Assembly (NCBI GenBank): GCA_024082115.1
Contig: JAMRYE010000008.1
Span: 1,798,001 to 1,862,000 of the forward strand
DNA from: Rhinocladiella similis
Taxonomy: Eukaryota > Ascomycota > Eurotiomycetes > Chaetothyriales > Herpotrichiellaceae
Reading direction: 5' to 3'
DNA length: 64,000 nucleotides
The notes below the pieces were generated by a model. The model searched no databases. It had not been told where the DNA came from and saw nothing but the letters and a program-made list of their open reading frames with translations. Positions 53,038 to 62,786 of this stretch are shown piece after piece. How positions within the stretch are numbered: the stretch's first letter is position 1; each line of letters opens with the position of its first letter. The position numbers and the translations under genes are program-made.

Positions 53038-54313
53038 CTGAACGGGATGTGTGTGTTGCGGATAGTGGTGTTTTCTGGCGTGACAAATGCGGGTAGGGAT
53101 ACTGTACATACAGACTTTTGATGACCGTAATGATGAACATACTTGAGCGAACAGTACCTGTTGCTTTACTTATGCCGGGGCACGAAGTGTTGATGTATGT
53201 CGGATCAATACTGCTCTGTCTTTCAATGTGATTCGCCGTACTAGTACGGAGTAGACAGCGCAGCATCAGCCTCATGCTGCGCAAGTCTACTACAATACGA
53301 TCTTCTGCTAGGTCCTCCTCTTACTCCTTGTAGAACCAGCCTCACAATTTCTTTGGTTCCCGTTTTCAAGGGCCTTGCCTTTTTTTGTGTCGAGAACACT
53401 GCTCCTGGTGTGATGACCGAATGCTACAGCTGGGCTTTTGCTCAATGTGTATTATAGTTGCCAGGTTGTTGTTTTGGCGTCCAGTAACAGCAAGCTTTTA
53501 AGCGCCTGGACTTTCACCTTGTTGGGGTCCAGTCCTCGCCTATCAACCTCGCCGCTTAACCGCTGGACTTGTTTCATTGTCCATCCATGCCATGTCACAT
53601 TCGTTGTCTCCTCTGGATGTCGTGCAACATGAAGACCAAGCGAGCCTGTTACAGACCAGAAGGAGAACCACGGGGCAGGAACATGCCGAGATTTGCGGGT
53701 GCTTTCTCGTCGTCACAACCTCACCTTGGCTGTCTCGCCCTGTCTTTGTTTCCAAACCCTTGCTTGAACTCGCCGGAACCTACCTGGCACCCTGGGACTC
53801 CGTATTCAAAAAGGTCTCAATGCCCAATCTCAGGGAGAATGACCGTTGGATGGACCCAAAGACTCCACGCTAGGCCTCAACCTGCCGGTTAAGGATCTTC
53901 CTGTTGATGGAAACATTGCGGAGAAGATGCGGAAGCTGGTGACATACCCTGTATCTTTATGTCGGTGTAAAGAAGAAGGCTGGTATCTCTCGTGACTATG
54001 CATCATCACCAAAAGCTTCCAAGCCTTAGCGCTTAAGGGGCAAGGGAACTTTTGCTTCCTTCTCGGATTGTATCCAGAGACTGTCAAGAGACTTATCTAC
54101 TGCTCATTCCCCCGCAGAATTTCAAACATCCATGCGACCGCCTGGTCTTGCTATCGACTTCCTTCGGATAGCGTCACTCCGGCTTCTGGACACCCTGTCA
54201 GTTTGCCTTCTTGCTGACAGCTTCCAGTGTCTACTGTTGGAGCCTGGCTTCGCGGTAGGGTCGTGTTGAAAATACCTTCCAGATCATAACCTGTGCCAAC
54301 TTGACATCGAGCG
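53038..54313. other. Intergenic region between the two DUF7924 paralogues
   Basis: 1.28 kb. Short frames only (the longest plus-strand one is 53569-53892). I looked for a third related copy and saw none. TACGGAGTA occurs at 53245-53253. Confidence 0.5.
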
Positions 54314-56185
54314 ATGTCTACAGTAATGGGAGACAGCAAACCTCCTGCCGATGCCGACTTACCGCCATCATTTTACGACGGCACCCACCTTCCCTGGGAA
54401 GCTTATCGGCAACATGTTCTAGGACCACATTGTATCAAAGTTGTTGGCTCAGCACCTAAAGACAAGCTGCCACCCAATCTTTTCGCCATGATTGAAGCCG
54501 AGATGCCCAGTGCTGCGAAATACGATGACCTCAAACACGTTTTTCAAGAGCAGGTGCAAATGGGGAGGGGCTTTGGACCTTCGCCTCTCTTTCCTCCAAA
54601 TCTGCTACCGCCGTGTTACGATGAACCAAATCTCGCTCGTTGCATGATCCCGTGCTTCAGTCGCGAAACTCTTCCGACCCGTACCGTCAATCAAACGGGT
54701 CCATTCTACGAACTATCAATCCCTCGTTCAGGACTTGGCTGTGGTTTCTCTGTCTCCGCGTTGACCAACGACGAACTCACTATATTGCCTTCTTGGCTGG
54801 TCACGACAGGGACTACTGTTCACTTCGACACTGGATATGTTTCACCTGGCGCTGCAGTGTATTGTCCTTTCTTGATCTTTGAACGTGCTTATGGTGACAA
54901 GGAGCATCGTCTCCAGATTGCCAACAATCAGTGTGCTACTGGTGGCGCATGTTGTGTGAGAGCACTTCAGATGCTGTACTCCAAAGCCTGGACGGACTCG
55001 ACGATGCCTGAACTCCCCATCGCATTTTCTTGTGTCATTGAAAACACATTTGCGGTACTCAACATACACTGGATTGGTCATGGTCAGTCATACTACATGG
55101 CGCCCTTGTGCAAGTTTGATTTGACCAACAACGAGCATTTTGGGCATTTTCTTGTTTGGATAGACTCGATTGGTAAATGGGCACTTGAAAACCTCTTGCC
55201 TCTAGTCAAGACTGCTCTGAAGCGTCTTCGGCAAGTGGACTCACCGCCTCCGACCCCCAAAGCCACGCGACTCACCCTCAATACGACCGACTGTTCGAAC
55301 GAAGCAATCATCAAATGTCTCCAAACCACCTTTGATGGTATACCATGGAGATTCGAGGATGACGAATCCACCCCCGTTAGCAGTAGTACCGCGAGTTGGG
55401 GGAGTCCGCTCATGACTGACATCAATTTCTCGAATTATTCAATCCCAGTCAGGCAGCCAGGACGCACTCCAACTTCTGCCGTGCATAGGAAGCAATCACT
55501 TGCGCAACTTGGACAACTTCCGACACCGCCACCAGCCTACGCGCAGAGTCCCGACTTACTATGGCAACGGCGTCTTACACATGCCATGGATGAGATTCGA
55601 GACCTTCAAAAACAACTGCAAGATCTGAGGGACGATTTCAAGGGCTCGAATGATTCCCTTCAGTGCGATATGTCCGGCATCAAGACAACGCTACAATCTG
55701 TTCTGCGTAAGGAGACTATGACCATTCGCCACAGGGCTGCACCTTTCGGGGTCCAAGACGCCTGGTCGTCCCAGACTCTGCCGCGAAGTCCCTTGGTCCA
55801 CGAAATCCGCCCTTCCATGACTCTTGACAAAATAAGTTCTTGCCAGGATCGCAGCGATAAATCTGAATCATTTCCACCAGAGCCGCTATCCCCTGGTCCG
55901 CTCTCTCCGGATCTCGTTTCACCAGCTCTAGCATCGCCAACCTTCTCGGTATTCAGCGAGAGCAACGTCGTCCTGATACCACCTGCACCACCAAAGTCGG
56001 CATCCTTCCTCAAGTTCGTCGGCGCCATGGTCACCGGGCATATGATCGGAGCCTTTATCCCGAACATGTTGTTGCGAGTCTTTGTGTTGGGCTGTATCAC
56101 AGATGTTTGTATGCTCGCTTTTGCTAGTCCACATCTTCCGAGCTCCGCTGAATATCTGTTATCTTTTTGGCGGTCTTCTCGATGA
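54314..56185 (+). CDS. DUF7924-related protein with coiled-coil region and membrane tail (paralogue B)
   Basis: Single exon of 623 residues. Residues about 100-310 correspond to paralogue A: GCGFSVSALTNDEL (A: GYSASAFT), VYCPFLIFERAYGD (A: VYWPFFVVEAQEES), NNQCATGGACCVRALQ (A: NACAGSAATCNNAL), FSCVIENTFAVLNIH (A: FSLAINGKTACLNTH) and a helix with VWIDSIGKWALE (A: SRIRSIMIWAEH). Neither the P-D nor the E-x-K signature survives. Residues 420-470 look coiled-coil (DEIRDLQKQLQDLRDDF), followed by a Pro/Ser-rich linker (PPEPLSPGPLSP). The last 60 residues hold two hydrophobic segments (FVGAMVTGHMIGAFIPNMLL and VFVLGCITDVCMLAF). It is therefore probably tail-anchored in a membrane. Function unknown. 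Confidence 0.72.
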   Translation: MSTVMGDSKPPADADLPPSFYDGTHLPWEAYRQHVLGPHCIKVVGSAPKDKLPPNLFAMIEAEMPSAAKYDDLKHVFQEQVQMGRGFGPSPLFPPNLLPPCYDEPNLARCMIPCFSRETLPTRTVNQTGPFYELSIPRSGLGCGFSVSALTNDELTILPSWLVTTGTTVHFDTGYVSPGAAVYCPFLIFERAYGDKEHRLQIANNQCATGGACCVRALQMLYSKAWTDSTMPELPIAFSCVIENTFAVLNIHWIGHGQSYYMAPLCKFDLTNNEHFGHFLVWIDSIGKWALENLLPLVKTALKRLRQVDSPPPTPKATRLTLNTTDCSNEAIIKCLQTTFDGIPWRFEDDESTPVSSSTASWGSPLMTDINFSNYSIPVRQPGRTPTSAVHRKQSLAQLGQLPTPPPAYAQSPDLLWQRRLTHAMDEIRDLQKQLQDLRDDFKGSNDSLQCDMSGIKTTLQSVLRKETMTIRHRAAPFGVQDAWSSQTLPRSPLVHEIRPSMTLDKISSCQDRSDKSESFPPEPLSPGPLSPDLVSPALASPTFSVFSESNVVLIPPAPPKSASFLKFVGAMVTGHMIGAFIPNMLLRVFVLGCITDVCMLAFASPHLPSSAEYLLSFWRSSR

Positions 56186-56634
56186 GTTGAAAGAGAGATT
56201 GCGGTGTACTGCGACGTGCGTTTCATTGTTTCAGTTGGGCCCTTTCGGCGTTGGGTGGTGGCGGAATGACATTCCCCTTTTTCCCAGCAGGACTTGTTTC
56301 CTTGTCATGTGGACGGACGTTATCTGGGATTGATGGTGGATCAACGGATCTCCTAAAATTGCTGGCAACAGCAGACACCTTTATACAGTCGAATGCGTAC
56401 AGCGCAGGGGGGGGAAATTGTACAGTAGAGGAATACTATTGTAGGCCGTTGAGCCTGGATTTTCATCCCATTTATGACCACTTCGAATGTGTGAATGATG
56501 GAGACCTGACACTCGGTTCATCTCCCTCCTCCAGATTGATTTTATTCTTCGAGGGTATGGCGCCTCGAGATGTGTGTGTGTCTCTCTCTCTCTCACTGGG
56601 AGGCAAACCCTAGTGCACCATCTGCACCCGCCAA
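56186..56634. other. Convergent intergenic region with a GT/CT repeat
   Basis: 450 bases between two 3' ends. A (GT)5(CT)7-like dinucleotide tract lies at about 56571-56595. No gene. Confidence 0.6.
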
Positions 56635-58516
56635 TCACAAAGTGTACCTGTAATCCGGATGGCAATGCCACTTCTCCGCGAGAGCCATGACTCTCGTTCC
56701 ACGCGCGACACCCTCGTAAGAGACGTCCTCATCACTTGCCCTTTGCAACTGGACATTTCTCCATCTGAGATAAAAGTGCAGAGCGGTGGCGAGAATAATG
56801 CACATTGCGGAGAAGGCCACATTGGCGATATTGGCTTGCCAGTACTTCGGACCCTGAGAACTGGGGTAGAAGTACGAGGCGTAGATCGAGGCCAGGTTTG
56901 ATCCGGCATTGACGACGGCATAAGCGACGGCACGCTTGGAAGAAGGACGAGGCAGTGTCGTGGATACCCAGCTGAGAATGCATCCGAATGAGCCATCTTC
57001 AAGGGACGATTGTCAGTTGGATTCGATGCAGAGTAGCTTTTGGGGAACGGAGGGGGGATGCAATCGGGGATAGGACGGGTGTTCAGTGAACTCTTCTTAC
57101 AAATTGACATCATCATAAAGGTCGCGGTGTAGCGTGCCGCAGTGTTCAATGTGACTGCTGAGATGATGAAGCCAACACTGGCGAAGACCTGAGGCCACAA
57201 AATGTGAAGCCATCGCTCGCGCGTCTTGTCCGAGTGCCACGAGTTGGAGATCCCGAGGATCGCAGCAAAGACGTAGGGAGGAGCGGAAAGTAAGAGAGTC
57301 TCGGTTCGTCCGTAGCCGAGAGTTGCCACGATGGTTGGGAAGAAGTTGGTAAAGGCAGCAGCGGTGTTGAGGCCGAGTTGCATGAACCACAGGAGGTACA
57401 AGGCTGGGTCGGCGAAGGCGAGCTTGAAGCCTTCGACCGCACGGGCCTTGTGGATATCTTCTTCGTTGGCTTCCTCTGCGATTCTGAGAACGGCGAGCTT
57501 TCTCTCTTCGTCATCGAGCCTGGGAGGGGTTTAGTTCGGACTGGATTGACACAGCGCTTGGATGAGAGGCAGTAGACATACCATTTCGTATCAGCAGGGT
57601 AGTCGGGCAAGATGAACATGGTGATAACGGCAACAGGGATCGTAGCAGCTCCTTCGATTATGACTGCCGAGGGGAAAAAGGGGGGTCAGTACGAATGGCT
57701 TCGGATGCATCGAACGAGGCATTGGTAGAACTTACACAACCATCTCCATGCAGGGAGGCCAGCCTTTCCGTCCATGCCTGACATTATAGCCGACCCGAGA
57801 AGACCACCGAATGCTCCTGACATCTGACCAGCTGCGTAGAGTATGGAGATGCGCTTGGCCAGTTCTTTCTTGGTGTACCAAGACGAGAAGAGGAAGAGAG
57901 CACCGGCTTTTGGATTGTGTCAGTCGAAAGCTCAGGGAATTTGTCAGCAGTGAGAATGCTCACGAAAGAATGGGGCCTCGACAAAGCCAAGTAAGAACCG
58001 CAACGCAATCATTCCCCCGTAGCTCTGTACCGCACCAGTACATGCGCTGACTATCGCCCATGCCGTCATGACCAAGGGCAAGAAGAGCGATGGCCTGACT
58101 TTGTCGAGGATCATATTGGTAGGGATCTGGGTCAAGATGTATCCGACGAAGAAGATGGAGATGATGGTGTTGTACTGGTTCGAGTGCAGACCGATGTCTT
58201 CCTCGAATGTACCGAGTCTGGCGATGGCGATGTTGTTTCTGTCGAGGTAGTTGAGAACGTCTAGCAGGAAAATGACAGTTAGCAGTGCATTTGCATTGGC
58301 AAGGAAAAGGTTCTGCGAACGAGATAGGGGCAACATACAAATCAACATCATCAAGGGCATCATGCGAATGTCGATTTTTCGCTTGAGGGCTTTCTCTTTG
58401 GCGGCACGGTCGGCAATGAGATCAGCCTGCAAGGCTGGCACCGTCGTGCCCAAAGTCTCCAGGTGGATTTTCTCGTCGCCATGTTTGGCGTGGTCAGTGA
58501 CTGTCTCGAAGGCCAT
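56635..58516 (-). CDS. MFS permease of the Dal5 (anion:cation symporter) family
   Basis: Six exons on the minus strand: 58339-58516, 57964-58260, 57736-57906, 57582-57663, 57101-57519 and 56635-56996; 502 residues with all phases consistent. A charged N-terminus with KIDIRMMPLMMLIYVLNYLDRNNIAIARL (landmark LNYLDRNNIAIARL) is the family signature at helix 1. GYILTQIPTNMILDKVRPSLFLP, ALRFLLGFVEAPFFPGALFLFSSWY (spanning an intron) and ISILYAAGQMSGAFGGLL follow; twelve helices are expected. Late parts are FILPDYPADTKWLDDEER and WRNVQLQ. The family takes up allantoate, nicotinate, pantothenate, sugar acids and other organic anions with protons. The nearby dehydrogenase and aldolase suggest a hydroxy- or sugar-acid substrate. 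Confidence 0.9.
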
Positions 58517-59424
58517 TGTGTCGTGTACTGTCGGGGCGTGAAAACTGGGGACTGTTGTAGACTTGCGAAATTTCCAGAATCAGTCAAGGCTGTGGGAGAC
58601 GACACATAAGGTCGAAGATTCCGTCGGTGTCTTATATGTATGGATGTAAGACCCCTGACACGACCATCAGTATGGGCGGTAGTCTTGATATCTCCCCCGC
58701 GCAAATTCCCACACATTGCGGGCGAAAAACCTGGGTCTTGGGATCAGACGATGTCAATCTGGCAAGACTTTCTTTGCCACGGGAATGTTCATGCGAGTCC
58801 TCGTACTAGCTTCAATGGTTCTTCTGTGGTGGAGATTTTTGGGGCCTCGTCGCATCTCGTCGGGTATTCCACTATGTTTTGTGGGTTCCTGGGGCGGTAC
58901 AGCGATTCGCTACAAGAACGGCAGCAAACCTGAAAAGGGTCTTGGCTTGAGAACCTGGATATATCGTCCACCTCTATCGGGTCACGCGTGCAGTTGATGT
59001 TGCTAGACAGACATGCCATCTCATATAGAGCCGATCGCATCGTCGGGAGAATGCATTGTCACCCGGTATTTGGGACCCTGTGGTTCCAGAAGGCGGGTTG
59101 AAAACTGGAGTAGATCTGAAGTATCCGAAAGAAGGTGGGCTCGAACTTGGAAGCAGGGGTCTCGAGCCGTGTTCTTAAGTGATACGGGTGGACAATATCG
59201 GAGACGACATCGGCAATCGTGATTACATTCGAAGGCCAGACATTGTAATTTTATCCGTTTCTCAAACATAATCGCAAAGCTTTCAGTCATTGTGCTGGCG
59301 GTCAATATCATCAGATATTGTATCAAGTCGGAAGCAAACATCTGTTCATCCAGGACTCGTTACGTTCACAGTCCCTGAGATACTGGAAGAAGCAAAAACA
59401 ACACTCAATACAGACATCAACAAA
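58517..59424. other. Divergent promoter, permease / D-2-hydroxyacid dehydrogenase
   Basis: About 900 bases shared by the two divergent genes, which could allow common control by the regulator at the window's right edge. No repeated operator was recognised by eye. Confidence 0.5.
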
Positions 59425-60474
59425 ATGCCGTCAGCAGTGTCTGAAAAGCCAATCGTGCTTCACATTGGAGACCCAATCAAGCACAACCCCAAAATCTTTG
59501 AAAGGCTCTCGTCAGAATTCACCGTGATCCGTCCTGAACTCGAGGACCGACGGAGACCTGCATTCATCCAGGCACTCAAGGATCGAAAATATGGAGATTT
59601 CAGTGCCATCTTTCGACCATTCTGGAACACCGGCGGCGAAATGGGCCGCTGGGACAGAGATCTTGTTCCTCTACTTCCGAAATCCTGCAAGATTTTCGCC
59701 AGTGCAGGTGCAGGGTACGACTGGGCCGACGTCGACGTTCTAGCCGAGCACGGCATCTTGTACTGCAACGGCGCCCAGGCCTCTTCAGAGGCCGTGGCCG
59801 ACATGGCCATTTTCCACATCTTGTCTGTGTTTAGGAACCTCACGTGGTCACACCTCGCGGCTCGATCAGGCGATCCTGAGAAGTGGACGGACGCGCACAA
59901 GTACGCTACGATGACAGCTCACAATCCTCGCGACCACGTCCTGGGGATCATCGGGTTGGGAAATATCGGCTACACGATCGCACAGAAGGCGTACCGCGCA
60001 TTTGGCATGAAGATATATTATCATGACATTGCGCGCAAGTCGTCAGAGCTCGAATCGGCGGTGGAAGCCAAGTATTTTGACAGTATGGACGACCTGCTCG
60101 GCGTGTCGGATTGCGTCGTGTTGGCTACGCCGTTCGGCGGCAAGGCGTTGATAGATGAGCAGAAATTGAACAAGTTCAAGCAAGGGTCGAGATTCGTCAA
60201 CATTGCTCGAGGGACGCTGGTCGATGAGGAAGCACTGGTTCAAGCGTTGAAGAGCGGTCACCTGTTCGCCGCGGGTCTGGATGTGTTTCAGAATGAACCG
60301 AATGTGCATCCTGAATTGACCCAGATGAGGAACGTCACCTTAACGTGTCATAATGCCGGAGGGGCCATTGAGACGAACTGGGGGTTTGAGAGGTTGGCCA
60401 TGGAGAATATCGAGGCGTTGTTGTTGCATGGGAAAGCACTCACGCCTGTCAATGCGCATTTGATGAAGAAGTAG
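59425..60474 (+). CDS. D-isomer-specific 2-hydroxyacid dehydrogenase
   Basis: Intronless, 349 residues from MPSAVSEKPIVLHIGD; the frame is open to 59290, but the added sequence is not family-like. The substrate domain includes FASAGAGYDWADVD and YCNGAQASSEAVADMAIFHIL (landmark ASSEAVAD). The Rossmann motif is GIIGLGNIGYTIAQKA. The catalytic triad is visible: Arg in VNIARGTLVDE, Glu in DVFQNEPN, His in CHNAGG. The acceptor residue after strand 2 is Asp in YYHDIARKS, which favours NAD(H). The layout is close to fungal D-mandelate or hydroxyisocaproate dehydrogenases. It interconverts a 2-keto acid and a D-2-hydroxy acid in the cytosol. It sits between an organic-anion permease and an aldolase gene. 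Confidence 0.92.
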   Translation: MPSAVSEKPIVLHIGDPIKHNPKIFERLSSEFTVIRPELEDRRRPAFIQALKDRKYGDFSAIFRPFWNTGGEMGRWDRDLVPLLPKSCKIFASAGAGYDWADVDVLAEHGILYCNGAQASSEAVADMAIFHILSVFRNLTWSHLAARSGDPEKWTDAHKYATMTAHNPRDHVLGIIGLGNIGYTIAQKAYRAFGMKIYYHDIARKSSELESAVEAKYFDSMDDLLGVSDCVVLATPFGGKALIDEQKLNKFKQGSRFVNIARGTLVDEEALVQALKSGHLFAAGLDVFQNEPNVHPELTQMRNVTLTCHNAGGAIETNWGFERLAMENIEALLLHGKALTPVNAHLMKK

Positions 60475-61535
60475 GCAATCTTCAGCGCATGTACAGTGCT
60501 TGCGATGTGCAATTACCATTAGGTCTTTCTATCAATTGATATATACAAAGCCAATATCAAGTACCTTTGCAGGTGCGATGTGTTTCGTAGCGTGCCTCTC
60601 TGGAATATACTTGATATCCACAATGTGCGCGCCTGCATAATGCGACAGTACTCAATCACCTCGTGCTTTCGACAAATCTTACTCCAACTCGCCAAGAGTA
60701 AAGAAGGCATATGCGTTCAGAACCAGGCCCATATAGATCCTGACTTCGCATGTGGAACACTGACTCAAGTGAGGATAGCATCACACGGGCTCAGTCCATC
60801 GCAATACATACTTGTATACCCACAATCTCTGACGATCAGAACTCATAAGGAGTGTGTATAGTCTTACACGTCAGATCATCTCTATCCATGACATGATGTC
60901 TCATGCGAGCAGCGAGTCGTGTACTGTAGATGTGGAGGTGTAACTATTGAATTACAATAAGGAACATACCCACCGACAATGTTCCCCATACGAGATACCC
61001 CACAAATATTTCATATCCGATCGGGTATCCTAGAGTACTCGATAGTGTGGGGATGCGACCCGCGTGTTTGCGAGTACATACGAGGTCCTCACAAGACAAG
61101 AATACTACTATTTAGCACAGCGATTGGTCCAATTCTCCATACCGACGGTCGCATCACCCCAAGAGCCCGATGTGCGTCGTCGACTTCAATACGCGCTCGG
61201 ACTGGAGACGACCATCCTCAATGCATGTATCGCCGACGGCGATTATGCCGTGTCGAGGGCCTACGGATACATAATGATATGTCATGGGTGAGCGATTGAC
61301 GAGTGACCCACAATGAACGGCGAATGCGAGAGGCACAAAGGTAAGTAGTAGAAGTTCTATGTGGACGCATTCCCTATTCGTTGTGAGACAGAAACCACAA
61401 ATCGGTCAATTCACATTACTCGTGTTTTCTATTCCAGAGTACCTTTTTAACTCATCACGCACCTTTTCTTTTCGATACTTTGATCGACAAGAGACTCAAC
61501 GTGCACCTGTTACACAAGATACCCTCAACTAAACC
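60475..61535. other. Intergenic region with a small open frame
   Basis: About 1.06 kb between two plus-strand genes. The frame 61064-61291 starts with a non-ATG codon but its 75 codons read like protein (see findings). Otherwise no features. Confidence 0.45.
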
Positions 61536-62685
61536 ATGATATCAAAAGAGGGAAAGCCCTCAATGGCAAACGGCACGAACGGTGTGAATGGCTCTGCACG
61601 CCAAAGTCAACCCAACATCTACCCTCCTGGCATCCATGTACCTAGCTTGACTTTTTTCGGCGACGACGAGAGACAAGAAATCGATTGGGCTGTACAAGAA
61701 GAACATTTAAAATTCCTCATCAGCTCGGGACTACATGGAGGTAAGAACCATTGTCATACATTCCGACATAACACTCGCGCTGACTTGACGTTATTAGTTG
61801 TCATTGCTGGTACGAACGGCGAAGCCGCAACGCTCACTGCCGAAGAAAAGGCCCGTCTTGTGACCACCACGAGAAGGATCGCGATCGAACAAGGCCGAGC
61901 CGATTTGCCCATCACCTTGGGTTGCAGCGCAGGATGCACACGAGACGTGGTCGACCAGGCGATTGCAGCCAGTGAAGCCGGCGCTGACTTTGCCCTTGTG
62001 CTCGTGCCGAGCTACTTTCACTTCGCGATGGACCAGGCTGCCATCGTCGCATTCTTTCAAGAGGTCGCGGACAAATCACCCGTTGGCATCGTGATATACA
62101 ACTTTCCCGGCGTCGTGTCCGGATTAGACGTCAATTCGGAGATGCTCGATGTCCTCGGAAGCCATCGCAACATTGTCGGCGTGAAGCTGACATGTGGCGG
62201 TATCGCCAAGGTTACCCGCGCCGCAACCACCTTTACTCAAGACCAATTCGCTGTGCTGGCAGGTCAAAGTGACTGGCTCGTCCCGGCACTTTCTGTCGGT
62301 GCGACGGGGTGTATCACTGGATGTGCAAACTTGTTTCCAAAGGTAAGCCACATGGCCTGATCCCTTGACATACTATCGCAAAGAATGTTGTTGCTGACGA
62401 GTCCTCAAACAGACTTGCATCGAGATATACAACCTTTACACCCACGGTCGTGTGGAAGAAGCCACCGCCCTCCAGAAAGAGTTAGGCATCATGGAGTGGG
62501 CATTCGCAAAGGGCGGTATCAACGGCACGAAATGGATCGTAGCCAAGTTGAGAGGATACCGAGATTCCAGCTGCAATTGTCGTCGGCCATACCCGAAGTT
62601 CAGCAGTGAGGAGAAGAGAGATTGGATCACGAAGCAAGTTGCTAATCTGATTCCGATTGAGAAGAGACTGAACTTGAAGTCGTGA
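61536..62685 (+). CDS. DapA/KDG-aldolase superfamily lyase
   Basis: Three exons, 61536-61740, 61798-62342 and 62413-62685, give 340 residues. The N-terminal IYPPGIHVPSLTFFGDD and GVVIAGTNGEAATLTAEEKARL (landmark GTNGEAATLT) are typical; the dihydrodipicolinate synthase family has GTTGE there. The catalytic Tyr is in GIVIYNFPGV and the Schiff-base Lys in NIVGVKLTCG. The exit part GATGCITGCANLFP and a helical C-terminus complete a TIM barrel of normal length. Fungal relatives include 2-keto-3-deoxy-L-galactonate aldolase and 4-hydroxy-2-oxoglutarate aldolase, which cleave to pyruvate or glyoxylate; the exact substrate cannot be read off. It lies 3' to the dehydrogenase and convergent with the regulator. 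Confidence 0.9.
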
Positions 62686-62786
62686 CATGTGGACCGCGAT
62701 TTAAGGGCTCCACCGGAGATGCAGCACGTACCTAAAGGCGTTATGGGTGGCTTTTGATCAGAGCAGATGACAAGAACGGCCTCAAG

